Shown here in pieces: positions 1 to 7,553 of a DNA stretch of 25,794 nucleotides (positions are counted from its first letter, which is position 1; the number at the start of each line of letters is the position of its first letter). The translations under genes were made by a program, and so were the position numbers. Below the pieces are notes generated by a model. The model ran no database searches. It saw only the letters and a list, made by a program, of their open reading frames with translations, and was not told the DNA's origin. This stretch comes from Paracoccaceae bacterium (lineage in GTDB: Bacteria > Pseudomonadota > Alphaproteobacteria > Rhodobacterales > Rhodobacteraceae), in NCBI GenBank assembly GCA_003545125.1, contig DQCI01000001.1, positions 1-25,794 of the forward strand. Reading direction: 5' to 3'.

Positions 1-332
1 CGCTGCGCATCGGACCAGGCCGAGCAGTCGATCACCGGAACGTAGCCTGCCGGTAGTGTCTTGCCGTTCGGGAGCCGGACGTCCTCCTCAGCTTCGTACA
101 TCTGCTCGACCACCACATGCCGACCGTGGCTCGCCGCGATCACGCCACCGTCGTCGAGGTCCGCCTGGATTGGATTGGTGAAACCAAAGGCCCGGATCGA
201 CGCCTTGATCTCTTCGATCTGGTCCTGCGGATGCGTCCGTGCGTTCCGCTCGTAGAGGGCCAGATCGGTCAGCCGGACCAGCCCGACGGTGACGCTCGCC
301 TCTTCCTTCCGCTCTGTGATCAGACTTCCCAT
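1..332 (-). CDS. ParB-like nuclease-domain protein (partial, C-terminus outside window)
   Basis: Reading the minus strand from ATG 332-330 gives 110 open codons running off the left edge. Residues about 15-60 fit the ParB/Srx N-terminal fold: a start like LTDLALYERNARTHP, then a QIEEIKASI helix, FGFTNPIQAD and GGVIAASHGRHVVVEQM. In family members the corresponding motif is usually a G-x-GR or AGHGR loop that binds nucleotide; here it reads ASHGR. ParB-like domains of this type commonly sit in phage or plasmid proteins, often fused to a DNA methyltransferase, but the C-terminal part that would tell is not in the window. No strong ribosome binding site precedes the ATG (a GGGCTGG stretch only). 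Nothing links it functionally to the stress genes to the right, so it may mark the edge of another element. Confidence 0.7.
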   Translation of the reverse strand, partial: MGSLITERKEEASVTVGLVRLTDLALYERNARTHPQDQIEEIKASIRAFGFTNPIQADLDDGGVIAASHGRHVVVEQMYEAEEDVRLPNGKTLPAGYVPVIDCSAWSDAQ

Positions 333-938
333 TGCCCAGCCCTGATCTTGTTTTGTTCGCACAAGAGAATCACAGAATGTTCTCATCTTCAATGTGGCAA
401 GAACCTTTCGCCGTAGAATCGTGGCGCAGCTTCATCTTCGTCAGAAAGCCGAGCCGCCCCCAAAGCTGAAATCGCTTCGCGGACCCTCGGGTTGTGGGAA
501 ATCAATGCCTTAAGGCCGAAGATTCCAAACAAAACTCGCGTTTTCGAATTTCAAAGAACACCCAGATATCGGGCTGCGGCGACTGCGCGATTCTTGGATC
601 GCCCAAAGGGGACCCGAGGGGGGGAGCAGGTAGCCCCGGAATGGATTTGACGCGACTGACCTCCCGGATTTGGCCGTTGCCCTTGGCTCTATTGAGGAGG
701 ATCGGTGCATTCGCGCGACATTGCCATATTGGGCTCTCTGGGCCTTGGCGTGTACGGGAGGTCGGCATCCGCCGTCACGGCTTGCGCAAGGGATCTCCGT
801 TGAACGGCGCAAACGGAGCGTGGACCGGAAAACGGCCGGTAGATTTCACGCGGGAGCCGGATCACATGCCCAAATATCTGGCAAACTGGACCTGGGTTTG
901 CGACAATCAAACTGGAGCGCAACGGGGATTGAACGAGG
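333..938. other. Intergenic stretch with little coding signal
   Basis: About 600 bp between the ParB-like gene and the MBL-fold gene. The long open frames here are low-complexity readings of GC-rich DNA and resemble no protein I know. Visible elements are a possible very short ORF with a strong Shine-Dalgarno (705-803), a half-conserved FNR-like motif TTGTG-GGAA-ATCAA at 492-505 and a short hairpin ACCGG...CCGGT near 823-839. I see no tRNA, attachment site or transposase remnant. Confidence 0.5.
705..803 (+). CDS. Possible 32-residue small ORF
   Basis: A GTG codon at 705 is preceded by GAGGAGG at 694-700, an almost perfect Shine-Dalgarno with a 4-nt gap, the strongest such match in this intergenic stretch. 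The frame runs 32 codons to TGA at 801-803 and encodes a short peptide with a small hydrophobic centre (IAILGSLGLGVYG, residues about 6-18). I recognise no family. Such matches can arise by chance in purine-rich DNA, and no promoter is evident, so this is a candidate only. Confidence 0.2.
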   Translation: MHSRDIAILGSLGLGVYGRSASAVTACARDLR

Positions 939-1970
939 GTGACACCGCAATTTCATCCATTTCCGGTCAACAGCCGGTTCGAAGACCCGGTGGTCTTTTT
1001 GGAGTTCCGGTATTCCAAGCGCGCGATCCTGTTCGACCTTGGCGATATCGCAGCGCTCGCGGAGCGGAAGATCCTTCGCATCTCCGATGTGTTCGTTTCC
1101 CACATGCACATGGACCACCTGTACGGGTTCGATCGCATGTTGCGGATCTTGCTCGGCCGGCCGCGCCGGGTGCGATTGTACGGGCCAAATGGACTCGTCG
1201 ACGCCATCGGGCACAAGTTGGCCGCCTATAGCTGGAATCTCGCCCCACGAGTGCCCGGCAACCTGACGTTTGTGGTCACGGAAACCGGGGAAGATGGACG
1301 CTGCGTCCGTGCCGAGTTCGCGCTCGCCGACCGGTTCGAGAAAAGCCACGTCCAGGCCTTCCGTCTCTCTGGCGACGTTGTGCACGAGGACGCGACCTTC
1401 ACCGTGCGCCGGGCGAGCCTCGATCACTACATTCCGTGCGTGGCCTACGCTTTCCAGGAACGCATCCATCTGAATGTCTTCAAGAACCGATTGGAGGCGC
1501 TTGGGCTCGGCACCGGACCTTGGCTCAATCGGCTGAAAGATGCGGTCCTGAGCGGGGCACCGGACGATCACCTTGTTCACGCCGCGTGGAAAACGCCGAC
1601 GGGGCGCGAGGAACGCGATATTCCCTTGGGCCTTCTGAAGCGGGATTGTCTCAAGTTCGAGCCCGGACAGAAGATCGCCTACGTGACCGATGCGGTCTAT
1701 TCCGACGAGAACCAGCATCGGATCGTCGAACTTGCGCGCGACGCCGATACCCTTTTCATCGAGACCGCCTTCGCCACCGAAGACGCGGCGCTGGCGATGG
1801 ACCGCGGGCATCTGACGGCGGGACAGGCTGGAGATCTCGCGCGCCGCGCCGGCGTGCGCCGGGCCGTAGCGCTCCACATCTCGTCGCGCTACGTCGACCG
1901 GGAGGCCGACATCCTCGCCCAGTTCCACGCTGCGCACGCGGACATCGGAGCGACCCACGGCACCGCCTGA
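939..1970 (+). CDS. Ribonuclease Z-like metallo-beta-lactamase-fold hydrolase
   Basis: 343 residues of the MBL superfamily, closest in layout to RNase Z/ElaC-type proteins. The zinc motif H-x-H-x-D-H is present as HMHMDH at residues 55-60 (preceded by VFVS and followed by LYGFDR, as in RNase Z). Further metal-site elements are the SLDHYIPCVAYAF segment near residue 160, the YVTDA aspartate near 250 and the late ALHISSRY histidine near residue 310. RNase Z cleaves 3' trailers of tRNA precursors, but paralogues outside the housekeeping role are common and this one lacks an obvious exosite arm, so the substrate is unknown. Start is GTG at 939, with GGGGAT about 10 nt upstream; the N-terminus (FHPFPVNSRFEDPVVFLEF) matches the expected family start, so little is missing. 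It stands alone, facing the decayed acetyl-CoA synthetase gene. Confidence 0.85.
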   Translation: MTPQFHPFPVNSRFEDPVVFLEFRYSKRAILFDLGDIAALAERKILRISDVFVSHMHMDHLYGFDRMLRILLGRPRRVRLYGPNGLVDAIGHKLAAYSWNLAPRVPGNLTFVVTETGEDGRCVRAEFALADRFEKSHVQAFRLSGDVVHEDATFTVRRASLDHYIPCVAYAFQERIHLNVFKNRLEALGLGTGPWLNRLKDAVLSGAPDDHLVHAAWKTPTGREERDIPLGLLKRDCLKFEPGQKIAYVTDAVYSDENQHRIVELARDADTLFIETAFATEDAALAMDRGHLTAGQAGDLARRAGVRRAVALHISSRYVDREADILAQFHAAHADIGATHGTA

Positions 1971-2030
1971 CCCTGCAACGATCAAGCAAGCGCTGACACC
2001 GTGTGCGGTCGCAGGATGTCCAGGCGCGCA

Positions 2031-4030
2031 TCAGAGCTTCAGGGTCACCCGCACCTGGCCGCTGTCTTCGGGCAATCTGAAGCGTTCGCATCCGAACACC
2101 CCGCAAAGTTTCAGCATGGCGGTGTTCTCCTTCAAGACATCCCCGAAGAGCACGCCGGTGCCGCGCCGGCGGGCATAGTCGATGATCCGACGCATCACCA
2201 GAACCCCGAGGCCGAGCCCGGTCATCTCGCGCCGGATGACGATGGCGAACTCGGCATTTTCATTGTCGGGGTCGCAGGACATGCGCACGACGCCGAAGAT
2301 CTCTTTGGTCCCCGGAGTGCCGGGCTCGGTCAGGATCAGCGCCATTTCCCGGTCGTAGTCGATCTGACTGAGGCGGGCGGCCTGGACGTGGGAGAGGGTT
2401 TTCATCGTCACGAAGAAGCGCAGCCGGATTTCTTCCTCACTGAGCTTCGCGAAACCGGCCTTTAGCTGCGGCTCGTCCTCAGGCCGGATTGGGCGCGGCA
2501 ACAGCGTCCTCCCGTCTCCGAGCCGGATGTCTTCCTCGAGCTCCTTCGGGTAGGGGCGGATCGCCAGGCGCTCTTCCGGCGCGCGCCCAGCCTTGCCGAC
2601 CCGGATCCGGGCATCGAGCGCGATGACGCCGAAGGTATCGGCGAGCAGCGGGTTGATATCCCTCTCTTTTATCTCGGCGAAGTCCACGTCCATTTGCGAG
2701 ACCTTGACGAGCGTGAGGGCAATCGCATCCAGGTTGGCCGCCGGCCGGTCGCGGTAGCCTGCGAGCAGTCTCGAGATCCGGGTCCGCTCGATCGCCTCGC
2801 GGGCCAGGCGCATGTTGAGAGGCGGTAGCGCAAGGGCCCTGTCGCCGATGATTTCGGTGTCGGTTCCGCCCTGTCCGATCAGCAGCATGGGGCCGAACGG
2901 GGCGTCTTCGGTGACGCCGACGATCAATTCGAACGCATCGGGGCGCTGAATCATCGGTTGCACCTGGAAACCGTCGATTCGCGCCTGCGGCGCATGCTCC
3001 CGTACGCGCGCGCGCATCGCCGCGGCGGCGTCGCGCACTTCGCGCGACCCGGCGAGGTCGAGGGCGACGCCGCCAAAGTCGCTCTTGTGGGTGAGATCGG
3101 GCGACAGGATCTTCAGCAAGACCGCCGATCCGATCTCGGCCGCGGCCTGCGCTGCCCCCGTGGGATCCTTGGCGACGCGGGTGGTCGGTACCGGGATGTC
3201 GTAGGCCGCAAGGACCCGTTTCGCCTCCGGCTCGCTCAGCCGGTCCCGGCCCGCGGCAAGCGCCATTGCGATCACCGCCCGGGCGGCGTCGCGGTCGGGT
3301 GTGAAAGCCTCGGGCACCGATGGCACGGTGTCGGTCAGCATCTGTTGGTTTCGGCGGCAGGTGAGCAGGTGCATGAAGGCGCGCACCGCCTGGGTCGGTG
3401 TCTCGTAGGTGGGGATCCCGTTCTCGGTGAAAATCCGGCGGGCGTCCTCTGCCTGGTGATTGCCGACCCAGCTCGTCAGTACCGAAACGCGTTGGCGTTT
3501 TGCGACCGCGCCGGCAACGGCTGTGGCAGCCTCGGACTGCGAGGCAATCGCGGTTGGGCAGTTCAGGACCAGAACGGCGTCGGTGTTCGGGTCTTCGCAA
3601 ATCGCTTTCATCGTGTCGGCGTAACGGGCGCCGGTGGCGTCGCCGATGATGTCGACGGGATTGGCCCGCGACCAGGTCGGCGGCAAGGCGGCATCGAGCT
3701 GCGCGAGCGTATCCGCCCCGAGTTCCGCCAGCCGTCCGCCCGCGTCCACCACAGGGTCTGTCGCCAGCACGCCGATGCCGCCGCCGTCGGTCACGATGGC
3801 GATCCGGTCGTCCTTCGGCAGGATCCCGGTGTCAGCGTTGCGACGGCGTCGAACAGCTCCTCGAGGCTGAACACCCCGCAGCATCCCGGCGCGCCGGATC
3901 GCCGTTTCGTAGACCGGGTCGGACCCGGCCATCGCGCCGGTATGCGATGCCGCGGCACGGGCGCAGGCGGGATGCCGTCTGGCCTTGACAACGATCACCG
4001 GCTTCGACCGGGCCGAGACGCGTGCCGCCC
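2031..4030 (-). pseudogene. ADP-forming acetyl-CoA synthetase / GNAT fusion, 5'-truncated and frameshifted
   Basis: The minus strand encodes about 665 residues of the bifunctional acetate--CoA ligase (ADP-forming)/GNAT acetyltransferase family, normally near 900 residues. Present are the ligase subdomain with [13 protein letters not shown] and the [11 protein letters not shown] loop, the ATP-grasp domain ([53 protein letters not shown]), and a C-terminal GNAT domain with [12 protein letters not shown] and a [11 protein letters not shown] acetyl-CoA loop. The N-terminal CoA-binding domain (roughly 220 residues) and the start codon are absent: similarity stops near 4020-4035, where an oppositely oriented acyl-CoA synthetase begins. 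Inside, the frame moves off and returns: the [15 protein letters not shown] segment (about 3835-3885) is read in another frame, implying two compensating indels. The intact relative would make acetyl-CoA and acetylate proteins; this copy is almost certainly dead. Confidence 0.8.
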
Positions 4031-4044
4031 TCACCGGGGCGCGG

Positions 4045-5526
4045 CAAGGGCGGAGTTCAACGGGCTGCCGGGCGGCGCTGAGCTGAATATCGCCCACGAG
4101 GCGGTGGACCGGCATTGCGATGGCCCGCTCGCCAGGACGCCGGCCATCCGCTGGATCCCGAAACGCGGGTCGATCCGCGATTTGAGCTACGCCGATCTGG
4201 GGGCCGAGACCAACCGCTTCGCCAACGTTCTCGGCGCCTGCGGGATCGGTCCGGGCGACCGCGTCTTCTCGCTCGCGGGCCGCATCCCGGAATTCTATGT
4301 CGCCGCCCTCGGAACGCTGAAGGCCCGGAGCGTCTTCTGCCCGCTGTTTTCCGCCTTCGACCTCGAGCCGATCACTCAACGCCTGGTCATCGGCGCGGCG
4401 AAAGCGCTCGTCACCACCGAACGCCTCTACAGGCGCAAGATCGAACCGCTCCGCGAGGCGCTGCCGGACCTCGAGCGCGTCTTCGTCGTCGGGGCGACGC
4501 AGGCCCCGGTGGATATCCCCGGCACCCACGATCTGCGCGCGCTTCTGGCTGCGGCCAGCCCGGATTTCGAGATCCCGCCGACCGACCCCGAAGACATGGC
4601 GCTCCTGCACTTCACCTCCGGCACGACCGGGCGTTCCAAGGGGGCGGTGCGCGTCCACGCGGCCGTGATCGCGCATCATGTCACCGGTCGGCTCGCCCGC
4701 GATCTCCGCCCGGACGACGTGTTCTGGTGCACTGCCGATCCCGGTTGGGTTACCGGCACCTCCTACGGCATCATCTCGCCGCTTACCAACGGCGCAACCC
4801 TGATCGTCGACGCGGCGGAATTCGATGCCGAACGCTGGCTTGGCATCCTCGACGTGCAGAAAGCCACTGTCTGGTACACCGCGCCGACCGCGATCCGGAT
4901 GATGATGCGGATCGGCTCCGAGGTCGCGCGCGGGGTGGACACCTCGGCGCTGCGGTTCATCGCCAGCGTCAGCGAACCGTTCAATCCCGAGGCCGTGGTC
5001 TGGGCCTTCGGAGGCGTTCGACCTTCCCGTCCACGACAATTGGTGGCAGACCGAGACCGGTGGGATCATGATCGCAAACTACCGTTTGATGGACGTGAAG
5101 CCGGGCGCGATGGGGCGGTCTCTGCCGGGCGTCGAGGCGGCCATCGTTCGACGCGGCGCGGATGGCTGCCTCGCGCCGGTTCCCGGGGCGGGGACCGAGG
5201 GCGAGCTGGCGCTCAGGCCGGGCTGGCCGTCGATCTTCCGCGGCTACCTCGGCGAAAAAGCGCGCTACACCAAATGCCTCGCCGACGGCTGGTACCTGAC
5301 CGGCGACCTCGCGAAACAGGATCCCGACGGCTACTTCTGGTTCGTCGGCCGGGTCGACGACATGATCAAAAGCGCGGGCCACCTGATCGGCCCGTTCGAG
5401 GTCGAGCGCGCGCTGATGAAACACCCGGCGGTCGCCGAGGCCGGCGCGATCGGTATTCCGCACCCGACCGTCGGGGAGGTGGTGAAGGCCTTCGTCGCTT
5501 TGAAACCCGGTCATGCGCTGCGGCTA
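4045..5526 (+). pseudogene. AMP-forming acyl-CoA synthetase, truncated at both ends and frameshifted
   Basis: Plus-strand remnant of an acetyl/acyl-CoA synthetase (AMP-binding, ANL family). Similarity starts abruptly at [18 protein letters not shown] (about 4058) with no start codon. The P-loop core [12 protein letters not shown] lies near 4610-4645 and [16 protein letters not shown] near 4738-4785. At about 5005-5013 the frame shifts; the next core motif [13 protein letters not shown] (5037-5078) and the hinge region [27 protein letters not shown] (about 5299-5385) are read in the second frame. Similarity ends at about 5525 after [16 protein letters not shown], losing the last 60-70 residues including the catalytic C-terminal lysine. 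Beyond that the DNA is antisense to the permease gene. In intact relatives it activates acetate or a related short acid to the acyl-CoA. Confidence 0.8.
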
Positions 5527-6777
5527 TGCACCAAGGGTGAGCGCGCCGACCAGGAGGCCGAGGCAGCTCGCGGCACCCAGGGCTGGGACGAGGATCGGCA
5601 CCCGAAAGCCGTCCTCCGGGGCGGGGACGTGGCGCAGTTTCATCCACAACAGCGCCAGGTTCACCACGAAAAATACGGCGAGCATGACCCCAGACGTTGT
5701 TTCTGCAAGCGGCCCGAGTGGGATGAACAAGGCCAGAAACAGGACCACTGCTGTGACCAACGCCGTGGCGCGCACGGGCGTTCGCGTCCTCGGCGAGACC
5801 TGTCCGAGCCACGCCGGCAGGCGGCCTTTCCGCGCCATGCCGTAGGCGACCCGCGCGGCCATGATGAGGATGATGACGACGCCGTTCATCGTGGCGATGA
5901 TGGCGACAAGCGTGATCGCGAGCGGTGGCAGGCCGGTCAGGCGTTCGAACAGCAGGCTGATCGGCGCGTCGCTTGCGGCCATGTCTTCGGCCGGTACGGT
6001 CCTGAGGGCGACGAAGCAGACGAGGACGTAGATCAGGGTCACGAGGATGAGCGTCGCGACGAGCGCGCGCGGCAGGTCGCGGCGCGGCTGGCGCGCCTCC
6101 TCGACGAGGTTGACGATATCGTCGAAGCCGATGAAGGCGAAGAAGGCAAACAGGCTGGCGGCCAGCACGCCCGAAACGGCGGCGGTGTCGCCCAGCGGCG
6201 GCAGGAGCGTCGACGGCAGGTCGCGAATTGCCCCGGGATCCGTGCCGATACCGGCCACGATGATGACGAGGAGCCCGGCGACCTCGACGATCGTCATCGC
6301 GCCGGCGATCGCGATCGATTCGCGTATGCCCCAAGCCGCGATCCCGGCCATCAGAAGCACGATCGCGGCGATCAGACCGGGGCGCGCCAGCGGAACCAGC
6401 TCGGCGACATAGCCCGCGGCTCCCACCGCGATGGCAGCGGCCGCGATCATCGCTTCAACAAGCACCGCCAGGCCGATCAGGATGGTGAGCCAGACGCGGT
6501 GGAACGCGGCGTCGACGTAGGCCGCTTCGCCTGCCGCCTGTGGCACCCGCGCCGACAGCTCGGCAAAAGTGCCGGCGGTAAATCCCATCACGATCGCGGA
6601 GAGCAGGAAGGCCGCCGGCGCATAGTCTCCAGCCAATACGACTGTGTCTCCGACAAGGACGTAGATCCCGGCGCCGATGGTGACACCCAGCCCGTAGAGG
6701 ACGAGCCCGACCGCGCCGATCGAGCGTCTGAGACCGACCTCGTGTGTTGCGGTGTTTCCCCTTGCCGTTTGCGACAT
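5524..6777 (-). CDS. APC-family amino-acid permease, probably C-terminally truncated
   Basis: 417 residues with about 11 hydrophobic helices, of the amino acid-polyamine-organocation (APC) family. The first helix carries the typical [17 protein letters not shown] motif (unwound TM1 region), and TM6 has [24 protein letters not shown], the usual E-x-PRR-P signature after it. ATG at 6777 is preferred to ATG 6849 because AAAGGTGGGG lies just upstream and the family start follows directly. Most members have 12 helices; here the stop (TAG, 5526-5524) falls right after helix 11, at the point where the acyl-CoA synthetase remnant begins, so the last helix was probably removed by a deletion. Substrate unknown. 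It is third in the minus-strand operon after the Lon-like protease and the Usp-like gene (69 bp gap). Whether it still functions is uncertain. Confidence 0.75.
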   Translation of the reverse strand: MSQTARGNTATHEVGLRRSIGAVGLVLYGLGVTIGAGIYVLVGDTVVLAGDYAPAAFLLSAIVMGFTAGTFAELSARVPQAAGEAAYVDAAFHRVWLTILIGLAVLVEAMIAAAAIAVGAAGYVAELVPLARPGLIAAIVLLMAGIAAWGIRESIAIAGAMTIVEVAGLLVIIVAGIGTDPGAIRDLPSTLLPPLGDTAAVSGVLAASLFAFFAFIGFDDIVNLVEEARQPRRDLPRALVATLILVTLIYVLVCFVALRTVPAEDMAASDAPISLLFERLTGLPPLAITLVAIIATMNGVVIILIMAARVAYGMARKGRLPAWLGQVSPRTRTPVRATALVTAVVLFLALFIPLGPLAETTSGVMLAVFFVVNLALLWMKLRHVPAPEDGFRVPILVPALGAASCLGLLVGALTLGA

Positions 6778-6845
6778 GACCCCACCTTTCCGGTGTCTTC
6801 CATGGTCATGATCGCGCCAATGCACAGGGCGTGCAATGACCCCGA

Positions 6846-7553
6846 TCACTCGGGGAGCGCGACCGCCCCGGTCGGCTGCCCTACGAGCACCACCGGGCAG
6901 TGTGCGGCGGCCAGGAGCGCGCGTAGCTGGTCGACGCTGCGGATCGGCCCCGCTGCGCGGTCAAGCACCACCGCGGCGCAGTTGAGCCGGCTGATCCGGG
7001 CGAGAAGCGCCGCCGCATCGGGGAAGGTTTCGTCCGCCCCTGTGTCGCTGCAAGTCGCGAGCCCGAGGGCGATGGCTGTCGTCCCCGCCGCCCATGCAAG
7101 ATCTTCGGCCAGATCCGCCGCATCCCGGGCGGTGCCCGCTGCTGGGGCGATCAGCACGATCCGGCCGCCAAGCCCGTGGAATTCGCGCAGCCCGTAGACC
7201 ACAACGTCCCATTCGCGCGCGTCCTCCCACATCGCAACGGTCAGATCGCCCCGCCGCCGCTCCAATGGCCGCGCGGTCGCGGACAGCTCGGCAAGTCCTG
7301 ACTGGAACGCCTTCGCATCGTGCTCGATCATTCGGGCGGCCTGCCGGGCAGTGGGCACGTCGTGCAGCGCACCGCTTGCCGTGACGACCCGCTGCCGCGC
7401 CAGGCGCGGCAAATCGCTCAGGATCGCCTCTTCGACGAGCAGGCCACGCACCTCCGCCTGCAGCGTGACCGCCAATTGCCGGGCCAGCCGGAGCGCGGCG
7501 CGCGCATCGGCATAGCTGGCGGCGCCGATGAGAATGCGCCGGGGCGGTCTCAT
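6846..7553 (-). CDS. Usp-like / hypothetical protein coupled to the Lon-like protease
   Basis: 235 residues. The N-terminus [25 protein letters not shown] and the repeated alpha/beta pattern suggest two degenerate universal-stress-protein-like alpha/beta units: strands such as WDVVVYGL (about residue 120) and a C-terminal [11 protein letters not shown]...CPVVLVGQP. The classical Usp ATP-binding motif G-x2-G-x9-G-S/T is not visible, so nucleotide binding is doubtful. Its ATG overlaps the stop of the upstream protease gene (ATGA at 7550-7553), which implies translational coupling and a related role, perhaps as a partner or substrate-recognition factor of the protease; that is inference. The family assignment is tentative. 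Confidence 0.6.
   Translation of the reverse strand: MRPPRRILIGAASYADARAALRLARQLAVTLQAEVRGLLVEEAILSDLPRLARQRVVTASGALHDVPTARQAARMIEHDAKAFQSGLAELSATARPLERRRGDLTVAMWEDAREWDVVVYGLREFHGLGGRIVLIAPAAGTARDAADLAEDLAWAAGTTAIALGLATCSDTGADETFPDAAALLARISRLNCAAVVLDRAAGPIRSVDQLRALLAAAHCPVVLVGQPTGAVALPE

Noticed and set aside
357..388. Two GTTC words resembling an alphaproteobacterial LexA site
   Set aside because: The LexA consensus is GTTC-N7-GTTC; here they are separated by about 20 bases.
492..505. TTGTG-GGAA-ATCAA upstream of the ParB-like and MBL genes
   Set aside because: Only one half-site is good, and the nearest starts are 160 bp and 430 bp away.
846..1985. 379-codon minus-strand frame over the MBL-fold gene
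   Set aside because: Shadow of the plus-strand gene, with no recognisable motif; the plus strand carries the zinc-binding motif.
3985..3998. FNR-like motif TTGACAACGATCAC
   Set aside because: It lies within the conserved coding sequence of the acetyl-CoA synthetase remnant (VIVVKA) and has no promoter-like context.
5526..7197. Continuation of the plus-strand frame past the acyl-CoA synthetase remnant
   Set aside because: Charged, low-complexity antisense reading of the permease and Usp-like genes.
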